DNA of 64,000 nucleotides from Cinclus cinclus (Eukaryota > Chordata > Aves > Passeriformes > Cinclidae): positions 63,721,158 through 63,785,157 of the forward strand of contig NC_085049.1 in NCBI RefSeq assembly GCF_963662255.1, given 5' to 3'. Positions 14,030-25,800 of the stretch are shown piece after piece (position 1 is the stretch's first letter; the number at the start of each line of letters is the position of its first letter). The translations under genes were made by a program, and so were the position numbers. The notes under the pieces were generated by a model. That model did no database searches, was not told the origin of the DNA, and worked only from the letters and a program-made list of their open reading frames with translations.

Positions 14030-15210
14030 CTTCGCATGAGACTCGCTTCGTTACGAGAAGCTGGAGCGCCGTGGGATTCGAGCACCTCAAGCAGCGCGGT
14101 CCAAGCAGCTTCCCACGGCCGAACCTGGCTGGGGCGATGCAGCCATCCAGCACCTGGGACCATGCAGCCGCCCAGCCCGGCGTCTCCTCGCTCCCCAGAG
14201 GGAGCGGCCCCAGCCCTGCCCGGCTCTGACCCTGAGGGGCGAGCGCACCCCTTTCCGCGGGGGGGCTCTCCACAGAGCTCCGGGCGCTCACGCGGCGTGA
14301 CCAGGAGTCTCCCGGAGCCAGGCGCCCGCTCCGCGGCCACGGCTGCCCCGGCCCCGGGCAGCGGAGGCGGGCGGGGGCCGCGGCCGGGGAAGGGGCCGGG
14401 CGGCGGGGGTGGGTGGGCCCGGTCCCGGCCCCCCCGCGGCCGCGCTGCCTCGTGGCGGGCGCTGCCGTTGCGGCGCCGCTCAGTGCGGGCAGGCGGGCGG
14501 CGCGCACGGAGGGGCCGCCGCGCCCGGAGGGCCGGGAGAGCGCGGCGCCGCGGCGGAAAGCTCCCGGCGCTGCCCGCCCAGCATGCTGCGCAAGGTAAGC
14601 ACCGCGCTCGCCGGAGAGGCGCGGCGAACGCGGGGCCGCCCGCCGTCCGGCTTCGGGCGCCGACCCGGGCGGGTCCGGGCGGGGACGGGAGCGGGGGCAG
14701 CGGCGGGTGCGCCGGGGCCCCGCCAGGTGGCGCCCCCCGCGGGGCAGCTGCGCCTGAGAGGGCGGGCGGGGCGCGGAGCCGGGCGCGGTCTGAGGGGCGC
14801 GGTCCCAGGTGCGGCCAAACTTTGCGTGCCCGGGCGGGCCGTGCTCCCACCGGAGGTGCCGGGGATGCCAGCGGCGGCGGAGAGCCGGGGCGCGGGGTCT
14901 CCCCGCAGGCCGCCGCCGCCGCTGGCTGCGAACGCGGCCGTGGCGGCGCGGGGCGAGCGCGGAGCGCCCGGAGGCGCCCGGGGCTGCGGGCGGAACGGCG
15001 GCGGGGCGGGCGGCCGGCGGCTTTCCCGCCGCTATTGTTCCCTGCGCGGCGGCAGACGATGCGATCCCTTGGCTGAGGGATCTCGGGCAGGGATAGACTT
15101 GGAGGAAGGGAGCAGCTCTCCGTCCACGCTAGGCAGCGGCGCTGGTGGTGCTGTGTGCAGGCGAGCGCGAGGCTCCCGTGACTGCCGAGGGCGCTGCTAA
15201 AAGGTGTAGA
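14030..15210. promoter_or_regulatory. CpG island promoter
   Basis: CpG dinucleotides and GC content rise sharply here against an AT-rich, CpG-depleted background on both sides. GC boxes (GGGCGG) are visible at 14369, 14398, 14495, 14760 and 14764. I see no convincing TATA box near the coding start, which fits a dispersed-start CpG-island promoter using Sp1-type factors. The transcription start probably lies between about 14,100 and 14,570, since the coding start is at 14583. The island extends about 600 bases into the intron, which is common for neuronal genes of this kind. Both strands carry long stop-free frames here only because TA-containing stop codons are rare in such sequence. Bidirectional activity cannot be excluded, but no divergent coding exon was recognised. 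Confidence 0.88.
14583..14594 (+). CDS. RTN4RL1: Coding end of first exon, probable Nogo receptor-like 1 (reticulon-4 receptor-like 1), partial
   Basis: Inside the CpG island, ATG-CTG-CGC-AAG (Met-Leu-Arg-Lys) is followed directly by the donor GTAAGC at 14595, giving AAG|GTAAGC. The start context is cccagcATGc, with the favourable A at -3. I recall that RTN4RL1 proteins begin Met-Leu-Arg-Lys-Gly, and that the gene has a tiny coding first exon followed by a very long phase-0 intron and one large exon. The family product is a GPI-anchored, leucine-rich-repeat cell-surface protein of neurons related to the Nogo-66 receptor, which modulates axon growth and synapse formation. The signal peptide, leucine-rich repeats and GPI signal would all be in exon 2, which is not in this window. 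The upstream part of the exon is 5' UTR with an undetermined start. With only four residues the identity is an inference from context. Another CpG-island gene starting MLRK is possible. Confidence 0.5.
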
Positions 15211-18200
15211 AAAATAACGCGAAGCTCTTAGCCGAGGAGAGCGTGGTACCCAACCAGACCCCACTTTGGAACTGCTACCAAAGGCTATTGAAGTCAGTAG
15301 GGATCCTTTCCCTGACATCCAGTTCCAATCAGTTTTTGCTGCTCCTTCCAAAAAGAGAAGCTCCCCTTCTACGTAGACTTGGGCTGCATCCTGAAACAGT
15401 AAGAGGATGGTGCCAGTGTAAAAGGCACGTTATCAAGAGAGTGAATCACGTAACTGCTCAGGCTTCTTGTCCTGCTGTTCCTGTCTTGCTCCCATTTTGT
15501 GTGATCTTTCCAAATTTTGTTGTTACATCCTCAGGCCCATTAGCCTAAGTGTGCAGTAGCTCAGACAACTGGAGTAGTAAGACATCTCTCACAATTAATG
15601 TTAAAAGACATGGGAAATCTCTTCCATCACTTCCTGGTGAATGAGGTGGTTGGAGCCTGGGATCCTTTTCAGCTATTATGAGCCACAGATCCAGGTTGCA
15701 AAGGCTGTGCTTGGTTTGGCAGAGCCTGGGAAACACAGAACAAACAAGATGATTTCTCTTTGTTTTGGGAGGAGCCCTCCACTTAGCCGGATTCCCTAAT
15801 CTTGATATTGCTAATCTCTTACAAATAGCAGTATTTTACACTTAGTGTTAATTATTGTGTGTTTGTTATATGGTTTGGACAAGCTGGTTAAGAGAAAGCT
15901 GATTAATTCTATCCTCTCATTGTGAATAATGTGCAACAAATGCTTTATTTGAATTTTATCTTCTTCTACTGCCCATCATAGTCCTTTGCTACAAGGAGAG
16001 GAAATGCAGAGATGGTCAAGATTTGAAATGAAGGGTTTATTAAAGGGCGAAATTACCTTGGGGATTGTGGACACAAGGTGTTTGAGCCTTGTTTCTTTTT
16101 CATAGCTAATTCTGTGGCTGCTCAAGGGCTGAATCGGGCTTTGAGGGTTGGTTTATGCTGTCAGCCTGTTTTGTGCTGCATATTTATGAGCTGTCCATTG
16201 CAGGCTGTCCTCCGTGTGAATTATGGGCCGCCTGTACTACATTCCTCTGTTGTACACAGCTAGAGCATTGCCAAGAGACATTAAACTAAGATAGCTTTAG
16301 CTTAAAGTGGTAAAATTTGTAATTCCTAATTTTTATGCAACACCTTAGCTCTAATGAAGGCTACCTAACCAATCATCTGAGAAAGGAAATCTCCCTTTAG
16401 ACAAATAGAGCAAGAAATAAAAAAAAAATTAGCTCTCACTTTGAATCAGGAGTGCTCTGGTTCTACTTTAGGCATCCCACTGGGCCACCTTCCTCACTGA
16501 GGTCATAGTCCTTAGCATGTCTTGGAAAAGCAGTAGTAATGTGGGGAACCAACAGTAAAATTAATTTCATGTTATGGCTCTCCAGGATGGAGTATGAAAC
16601 TTCAGCACTGACTGCTTTGTCTCCTCTTTATTCTGTGCTGTTACAGAGGATTTTCTATCATTTCCATCTTAACATCCCCTTTATTTGCTTTTATATCTGT
16701 CAGAGAGGGAGCATACAACACCAAGAAACCTCTGTTTTTCAGAGACATAACATGTGAGAGCCCTCTGATTTGCTGTCCCTAAATGCAGTTCATGTTTCAG
16801 TGATTGCTTCAAAAGTAAGTAAATAGATAAAAGCTGGGCCACAGAGTTGGAAAGCTCAAGCTCTTACACAGGATTTCGTATGGGTCAGAAACTTCGTGTT
16901 ATATCTACACTTTCTATTTGGTTCATGTTTTCCAATGCCATCTGTGCTCATAAAGGAGCAGTAAGTAAATGAGTTGTTTTGGGTGCCTCATTAGCATAAA
17001 ATGTTAATGAGTTAATGGCTCTGTGGCTGGAGACATGAAATAATGTCCTTTCCCTTTCTGTTTGGGGTGTACTGAATTTCAAGTCTGATACAGAGAAAAA
17101 GGGTCTGTGAAGATGGGTGGAATCAGTGAAATGTTGGTGCCTCGGGGGAGCTTGCTCTTGAGTTGTGTGGATGGGGTGGGCATTCCCTAAGCTGAGCCCT
17201 TGGCTCCCCAGGTGAGCTGGTCTCCCTGAGGAGCTTGCATGCTCACTGCACTTCAGTAGCTGAAGTGGGATGAAGTCCTTCAGGTGCTGGTGACCTGAGG
17301 CCAGCAGTGGTGTACAGAGGCTGGCAGTACTGGGGCTTCAAGAGTGACACAGCAATGCTCTGTGCAGCACCCTCTGCATTTTTGCTCCCAGGTCCAGAAG
17401 CACATCTTTTAGGCAGACAGCCCTCCATGTGTTCCTCAGGTCGCTGCCGTAGTCTGTGGAGGAAAGCAGAGCAGTGCTGGCTAAGTGAGGTCTGGCACTG
17501 TCTGCATGGGGGCTGTGCAGCACGGCACAGGGAGTACCATGGACAGGGAAGGAGGGAAGCAGCAGTGCTCTGCTAGCCTGCTGATTTCAAGATTCTCTGC
17601 TGGGCCAGGAGCTTAGCTCAACAGCTCTTACCAAGTGCCTGCCTCTGCTTACCACCCCTTCTGGCTCCTCCAGCAACTTGTGTCTAATCTGTTCCTCACA
17701 AAGGGGGAACTTTCTAAAATCCTTGGAGCACTAGTGAGGCCATTGATTACTAATTATCTTAACACCTTATTTGAAATGATTTATAGGAGTTTTATCTTTC
17801 CAGACAGAGTTCCCCCTTTCCTTGTCTCTACACAGTCTTTTCAGACTTCAGAAATGTGATAGCTGTGGGTACAGATCTTCCTGGCCACCACTGCTTCAGC
17901 TCTTCAAGCTGTTCAAAATAGTTAGAAATGACATAGATAGCAGAGACATCCAAGTACTTTCTTGCTTGTATGAGCCCTGTTGTGTAATATGTAGGTGCTG
18001 CAGCTGGATGTGTAACTAATGTTATCTGAGGCTGGTCCACTTGATTTCATTCCACATGAAAGATTGTTTTTCTTCCATATGCCTCTCTTTTCACTTAATT
18101 TCTTGTTAGCAAGAAAATACTAATGCATATTAGCAGGAGGAAAATCCCTGAGTTTGTTATCCTGTTTTTGCATACCTCCTCCTTGCTGGTTATTCAAATA

Positions 18201-21200
18201 CAGTAGACTGGCACTGTAGTTAATGGAGACAAGCTGTCTATTCGATATTGCAGGAATGTGGTAACAGAGAGGACTGACTACATTTCCAGGTAACAGATGG
18301 AAAGCCAATTCTCCAGACCTCAACAATCTTGTCTCTTTGCATTTGTTCCTCTCCGTTTCTCTTGCCAGATGACCTACCTGTCTTAATTGACCATATTAGG
18401 AGTTAATTTAGTCAGTCGCAGCAGTCTGTCACCAGATCACTGAAGTACATATTAGATACAAATTCTCACTTATGTCTGCTCATATTATCTCTCTGAATAT
18501 CAGCTCTGTGTACCTTGTTCATTTTCACTAGGGCAAACAAATTCACATGTCGAATACAGTCGGTACTATTTCTTCAGGCAAGATGTACCTACACTTGGAA
18601 ATCAATAAAAATGAAATATATCAACGAAAAGAAGAAATTAGTGTGAGCAGAATATACTGAAAATCCAGGCTGGGCTAAACAAAGTCTGTAATGAAGATGA
18701 AATTGTGTGCTACTTCTGTTTTTATTATGTATCATTTAATACTCTTAGGTGGATTTGGGCTCTGGTACTCAATAATCAGTATCTACTCTTGCAAGTACTT
18801 ATAGGGAGGGAAAGGAAACAGTCTGGCTTACTAATGTTGTGTTTAATTCATAAGGTAGTGAGGGGGGACAGATATACCTTGCCTGGTACAGAACAGTGCT
18901 TGCTATAAAATTTATCCATCAGGTGTCTGAGCAGAATGAAAGCTTTATTTTTACCAAGTTGTCATTGTCTGGTCTTTACAACTTGTTGGGCAAAAACTGG
19001 GACTATTTGTGCTAACAGGAAGAGAGTGGTACTGTGGCTCTGCTAGGGAAGAAACGTGCTCTTTTGTAATATTTATCTGCTTAGAAATTGTTTTCAAATA
19101 GTATATAATACTGTCAGTCAAAGGCTAAACTTCAGGGTTGAGGTAATACAGAGATTTTCCTTTTCAGCTATTTTAGAGGCTCTACTATTTTGACTGCCCT
19201 CAGGGAAGATGAAATGTGTTAGCAGTTAAATCCATGACAACAGATAACTTACTTAAGCATTAGATTTAGCTGAGTTAACATGCAGTCAGTTTAACTGGGT
19301 AAGACACAGGCTACCCTGGCATGAGGGAGCACTGAATAAATCCTGGCTCCAAACACAGCAGAGTGGCAGTTCAAACAGGGGGCTCTCACCTTCAGGAGAA
19401 GCAGGACAGACAGACAGTCAGAGACTTCTTCTACTGTTGGGCACGCTGTGACAGGCATGAGTCTAAGTGGATTTTAGTGAATTTGCAGGGAATTTAGGTG
19501 CCTGCAGGTGTTTAAGTGCCTAAAAGAGCTCATGATGTGCATGAGGATTTCAGTGGGAGATCAGCATTGGTTTTGAAGGACTAGAGAAGATTTCTAGCCT
19601 TTACCTCGAGCATTTCTCTTTGCTAAGAAGTTCATCTTTCCCATCACTGCTTCTGCTGTGGTTTTTTATTGTGATTCAACTGATTAGCAGCTAGATTCAT
19701 CTCTTCCAATAGTGTCTATCATGTAAAATCAGATTGAAATGGGGTCAAAATTTTCCAGTGCTTGGAGACTTGAAAGTGGCAAGGATATAAAGGGGACCAA
19801 GGCAATGAGGCTGAGACTTCAGGCTCGGCAGTGATGTGTGCTGTGGCAGACAATTGATGATGGAAGGATAGTTCATTCTGTTCAGCAATGTAAAATAAGA
19901 TGCTTAAAATATAGGGTGAATTTTCTGTAGTTTACAAGGTCTTAAGTTGGAAGTGGCATTGTGGTATAAAGAAATGTCAATGGGATATCTCAGATATATC
20001 TACCATATACTTAAAATCTGTCCTAAGATTTATTCTCTTAAGATTCTAGAGTAAATTTCTTTAAGGATGGGCAATAAGGAATCAAAATGTAATGGAAAGT
20101 CAATGGGGTTGATGTATCCAAGTCCCTGGGTTCACTTTCTAAAATGGCATGTAAATGACTGATGTGCTTTCAGCTGTCTTTCTTATATTTTTATCTGCCA
20201 CCTCTACTGATAAGCAGAGAGGAGAGCAAGACATAAGTGACGTCGGGAGGAAGAATTAGAAAGTGAGTGTTCAATCTCTGTCAGCAAAAGAATTGGGCCA
20301 TCAAATGAAACCATCAGGCCCCTCAAGTTCAGAGCAGAGGAATGGGCTCTGCATTTAGCTGCGAGATTCCTGGCCACTGGGTGCTGGGGGGAGAATGAGT
20401 TTCCATGGATTCAGATTCACATAGAATATGCCCCTGAAGATAACATGAACACTGCTGGCTCAAAAAACCCTTGACCTGTGGATCTCCAGCAGCTGGGAAA
20501 TATTCTGGGGAGCAAGCATTACGTGGTTATTCTAGTCATGGGCGTCTTCCCTAGACATCCACTGTTGACCACTGTTCCAGCCAAGATACAGGCATAGATT
20601 TAATATGAACCACTATGTTCCTTACCATCTAGCAACACAGAACTGAGCTTTGTTTTCTGTGAGATATTTTGTTCTCTTGTGAGATATTGAACTTGTTAGT
20701 CATACCCTTGTTTAAGCATGTCAGCTGAGAAAAGTTTTATGAGTCTATGTGCATAATTTGAGATTGAAATTGTGAGAAAAGAAATAGAGGAAGGCTAAGA
20801 TGTCTTAAACATGTTGACTTTGCTGATCTAAACCCAGAAAGTTTTGATTAAAGCAATTTATTTTGTTCAAGATTGCCATTCAGGTCAGGGGTAGGTCAGA
20901 ATGGCTGGTTGAATGTTTGTCAAAAGCTTGCCTGTGCCAGGATGAACATTTCCATTTCCCCTTGCTCTGAGGAGGAGACAAAGCACTTTCTAGAACAAAA
21001 GACACAGAGAAGATCCAGTTAACATCTTTTCCTCTCTATGTTCTCCACTACTGGAATGTTGTCCTATTGACAATATTATTAAATCTTAATGTTAAGAAAC
21101 ATATATGAAAAAAAAAAAATAGGCATCAGGAAAAAAGGGAGAGATGAGCTGATTGAAGAGTAAGTAAAACTTCCAAAACCTTTGATAGTCTCCAGTTTTA

Positions 21201-22280
21201 AGGTAAAAAATGGCTAAGGCTCTCCTTTTCTGCCCTGCTACAACATCTGGGCGTATCTTGACAGTTCTCATGAGGCTTCAGGACCGTTAAAATCAGGACA
21301 CTGGCTCTTTGGTCACTGTTTTCCTGGTTCTGAGCAATTAATCTCAAGCCACTGTATTTAATGTAGTTGAACCTGACCTTGAATGCCAGAAACCGTCATA
21401 AAAGGAAATGCTTCACTAGCCCATGTTATTCTTATCAAAACTGTTTTAAAAAGAAAATTAGGTTTTTATTTTAAAAAAACCCCAACAAACAAAAACAGGA
21501 AAATGTATTTCTGAGGGAAATATTGCAATTCCAATGAGAAAGTAACCTCAATTTAAAAATAAAAAAAGAGGAAAAAAAAGAAACAAAAAAGAAAAAAAAA
21601 AGGCTTAAATCTCTTTATTCTTGAAGGGAAATCAAAATATTTTCCAGGAGAAAAAGAAATATTTTTTCCCCTGCAGCAATACCATATTAATGCTTGATAG
21701 TTTGATTCTGATATTTGACTTTTTTGTCTTTTTATTTGTAAATAATTTTTTTGGGTTTGGGTGCTTTTGTTGTTGTTGTTGTGGTTTGTTTGTTCTCTGT
21801 CTTATTATTTTTGTTCATCTTGGGCATTTGCTAGCACACAATTATTTGTACCACTAGTCAAATTTGCAAGTTTCCTAGTAGTTCTCCATTTTTTTCACAT
21901 ATTCTAAAAACAGTTCTGTTACATGTTCTCTTTGTCTTTTCTATTTCTGGACAGATGAATAAACACACTTTTTAATGCATTTCAATTATCTTACTTTTTG
22001 TCAAGATGTACTTTCAGGTAACACAATTAATTAAAACTCAATTAACTGTTTAAAAAGGACATTTCCCCTGGTGGCAAACCTTTGGTATTGGCCTACTTGA
22101 GTTAATGAGTGTGAATGGATGTATGATAAATATTGACGTGCTCAAAAATAAAGGGGATATTTTTTATCCTTTTGCTTACTTTTTATATTTAAGCCTGAGG
22201 AGATGTACTTTCCATCACTCTATCACCGGTTAGGTTCAATGTGTTTGGATCTTCCTGAAAGTTAGAGTCTGTTTCACAAA
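14595..22280. other. Probable intron 1, first segment
   Basis: After the CpG island decays at about 15,210, the sequence returns to AT-rich non-coding DNA. I see no exon with paired splice sites and no recognisable protein. An A-rich, purine-biased patch lies at about 21,470-21,602 and a TTG/TTTG run follows it. An A12 run lies at 21,108-21,119. No complete transposon was recognised in this segment. Confidence 0.55.
21764..21796 (+). repeat. (TTG)n/(TTTG)n simple repeat
   Basis: This is a short run of TTG units that decays into TTTG units, within a T-rich region that follows an A-rich patch. Confidence 0.85.
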
Positions 22281-22815
22281 CAATGTGGCCAGCAGGACCA
22301 GGGCAGTGATTGTCCCTCCATACTGAGCATTGGTGACATCTCAAATCCTGTGTCCAGTTCTGGGCCCCTCACTGAGGTGAATACACTGAGGTACTGAAGA
22401 GCCCAGAGAAGGCAACAGAGCTGGTGAAAGGTCAGGAGAGTGAGTTGTGTTAGGAGTGGCTGTGGGAGCTGGGGGTGTTTGGCCTGGAGAAAAGGAGACT
22501 CAAGAGGGAACCTCATCTTTCTCTACAACCACCTAAAGGAGGCTGTAGCCAGGTGGGGCTCAGACTCTTCTCCCAGGCAACCAGTGACAGGACAAGAAGA
22601 CAGAGCCTCAAGCTGCACCAGAGGAGGTTCAGGTTGGATATCAATAATAATTTCTTCATTGAAAATGTTGTCAAATAATGGAATGGACTGCCCAGGGTAT
22701 TGGTGGAGTCAGCATCCCTGGAGGTGTTCAACAAACAACTGGGCATAGCACTAGTGATATAGTTAAGTTGGCATGGAGATGTTTAGTCAAAGGTTGGACT
22801 CAATGGTCTTTTCTT
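22281..22815 (+). mobile_element. CR1 LINE 3' fragment, plus strand
   Basis: The order of motifs is typical of a CR1 3' end: 'aatgtggccagcaggacc', 'tgtccagttctgggcccctc', 'gtttggcctggagaaaagga', 'ctctacaaccacctaaagga', 'caagctgcaccagagg', 'gttggatatcaataataatt', 'ggactgcccagg' and 'ggttggactcaatggtctt'. It covers the C-terminal end of ORF2 and the 3' UTR, and it is 5' truncated, as most CR1 copies are. The usual terminal short tandem repeat is replaced by a T/C-rich stretch. The reading frame is broken, so it is inactive. Many CpG sites have become TpG or CpA, which indicates an old insertion. Confidence 0.93.
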
Positions 22816-25800
22816 TTTTCTCTTCCTTTCTTTGATGTTGAAAGCAAGGCTGATTGTCAAGGATTTCAGTGCCACTTGCTGCTGCCAGGTCAACTACTTG
22901 TCTGGGCAAACTGCTTTTGTGGCTTGCAGAACACCTGAACAGGGGGGCAGCTGAGCATGAGAATAAATTAATGAGGGAAAGGAGCAGGGAAAAGGTCCTT
23001 CTGAAGGGTGATAAGTGTTACATTACATTAATAAATTTCATTTTTTTTTCAATTACTGGGGAAAAGTGCAGCCAGAGAGCTTTGTAGGCTGCAATCCTGA
23101 GTGCTGGCATTGCATTCAGGGTGTGAAGAATAAAATGTCCCTAGCCTTGGGTGATAATAGAAGCCTCAGTTTTCTGTTAGTTATTTATCATTCATTCTTT
23201 TAATGTGTTATTCAAGAGGGTATTTTTATCCAAGAGTAGTTTTTAACATGGTCCTACAATGGCTGACTTGCTTCAGCTACTGTTTTCAGATTCAAAAAAG
23301 TAGGAGTGTCAGATTTAGCAAGCAAGAATGTGTATCTACATATATAATACTTGGGTAATTCATGCATGTTGAGACAAAAATAACAGATTTATACCTGAAT
23401 ACACTGGCATACCAGTTTTAGGGGTGGGACTGAGTAATCAAAACTTTTGTACTTGGCACCTCTGCTGCTGGACTACGGAAATTGAGTGAAGAAAAAGGTG
23501 AAGTTACTTTTATTCAGTACTCTCTTACAGAAATATGGCATTGGAGGAGAGTAAAGAAATCTGAAGTCCCTGGTAATGGATAGTAAACTAATGTAAATCC
23601 CCAGGCAAGTTAAGTTAATGTATTCTCGGCATGGTGCCTGGAGTAGGATGGGGGGGAGGCATGGGAAGGGATGAATCAGCTCTGATGTTTTGCAAGATCC
23701 TGCCTCCTGGTTCAATATTGTCTTGTTTTCTTTGCCTAAATTTATTCCTGACAGGTGGTGACAGAATGTTTTCATTAAAGAAAAGTTTCCTAGAATTGCA
23801 GAAATCATATATAGTCTCCTGTGGCAAGCTAGTGTTCAGACTTAAAAGTGGCCAGCTCTTTGCCAGCTCTTAAAAGCTTTGTAATTTCTTACTGCTGCCT
23901 AAAATCCCTTTTGTCCCTGGGCCCCATTATGCAGCAGTGCAAGGCAGAGAGCACAGAAGTGCAGCTCCTGCTGCTGACCCATGCACAGAGGGAAAGCAGC
24001 TGCCTGCAGGAGTCCTGGGCAGCTGCAGTCAGGTTGAACATCGTCCCTGACCCCAGGTGGGCTCGGGGCAGTGCCTGCATGTGTCCTGACCTGCTTTTGC
24101 ACTGCTTGATGTTGAATTAGGGATCCTCTATGACATTCTTTCTCTAGAGCTTCTCAGGTATGGGTAGACAGTTTTGGAACTGCTGTCAAGAGAGGGCAAG
24201 CTGCTGCTTTGACAAGCTGGGCATAGGAAGCAGTTCTATAAGAACACTACTGTAAGAATAACACAGGTTATTAGCACTTGCAAAGGGTGCTTGTGCCTCC
24301 TTTGTGCACAGCTGGTGAAGCCATAGTAGATCCTGATGCTCAGGGGACAAACCCACGACTGTTTGGGTGGGGGGTAGCTGTGCCTCACTCCGTATGTCCT
24401 CGAGAGCTGGTGGCTCGAGTTTGTTGGAACCTGCCCTGCCTGCTCTGGTTTCCCAGTTGTGGTTCCTCAGTGAATTAGGATGAGAATGTGGGATCACTGT
24501 CAGACTGTGCCACTGAGGGGACAAATGAAAAAAGACTACCTGTACCTGAGAAGTCATCTGGAGAGCTCCTGTTTCCAGCTCTAGGTCCAGGGACTGTATG
24601 TGGACCAGGTTTCCATGAGTGAGGTGGGACAGGGGAGAGGAAGAGGAGCTGCCTGGTGAACCAAGTGCTCTTGTCATTATTCTCAGCAATGCTGAGCACA
24701 CTGGGGGTGGTTTTTGAATGCTGGGTCTGGTGTGCTGATCCACCACTTCCAGAACAGTCTGCCTGTAACAAGTGCCCAGGTGTTCAGCTGGGTTTTCTGT
24801 TCTCTGTGATAACTATATTTAGACAGAATACAATTTAGAAATGGAAGACACAAATCACTGAATCAGAGGGAACCGTGGCATTGAATCAAATGAAGAAAAA
24901 GTAATTCTTTCCCCAGTCAGTTAACTTGTTTCTTGCTTCTGGGGTCCATTGTGATTTCATAAACACATTTTCTTACTTGGCACTGCTTCTGTAGGAATTT
25001 TTAAAGTATGTGTGTGTTCTCTGTATTTTTGCTGTGCTTGAGATCAGTGATGTTAACTTTGCTGATTTGAATGGTTCAGTTCCCTGGGCCTGTACAATGG
25101 TCCTGCTGCTACAGGACAGATTTTGGCAAACAGCTTTAGAGATGCTAACGAGGGGGTGGAAGAGGAGAGATACTCACCACATGGCTGAGTGTGCACTAAA
25201 AAGCCCTTGCCTTGATATAATTTAATGCTTGTAGGACTTCTCATCTTCAGAGTGCTTATAAGCATTAATAAATCCTCATGACAACACCATGAAGTGATGT
25301 AAATAGATATCACTACAGTACCTGGGAGGGCAAGAGAGAAAATTTTCTTGTGCAAAGATTGCCAGAGAAACCAAGCTAAAAATGTTTAAAATTACTGTCT
25401 TATCCAAGACAACTGGAAATTGCCTTTCTAAGCTGCTGTGTTGTAAAAGCATACTCTTGTGTAGGCACATGCATCAGTGCCCTCCTGAACAAAAAGAGTG
25501 CTCCTTAACTAGTGCTTGGGAAACCAGTGCAGCTTTGAACTAGCTGAATGATTCTGCAGGGAAAAGCTGTGAAGTTTTTGTATCTATCACTGAGCTTACT
25601 AAGGGCTTTTTTAGAGCTTGTTTAGCAATTTCAGACTTTTCTCATGTGAAAAGTCCCCATAACTCAGTTTGAAAAGAAGGACGGAGGAGAGGGAAAGGGA
25701 CAGCACCTTCGGAACATGTGAGGAGTGAGCCTTGGGTCTTTGTGCAATAGCTGGGAGGAGAGAGTAGCTGAAGGGGGGTGATTTGGTGCTGAGGATGCCT

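Noticed and set aside
14161..14594. Upstream ATG at 14161 with a good start context (gggaccATGc)
   Set aside because: It is in a different frame from the MLRK start and encodes a low-complexity Pro/Ser/Gly-rich string. It may be an upstream ORF if it is in the 5' UTR, but nothing supports it as the protein start.
13922..15351. Very long open frames on both strands across the CpG island (384 codons plus, 461 codons minus, 263 codons plus)
   Set aside because: The frames are Arg/Gly/Ala/Pro-rich, overlap each other in several frames and arise because stop codons are scarce in extreme GC. No domain is recognisable.
24186..24746. 186-codon open frame on the minus strand
   Set aside because: The local sequence is GC-richer, overlapping frames are open on the other strand too, and the translation shows no family, domain or splice context that I recognise.
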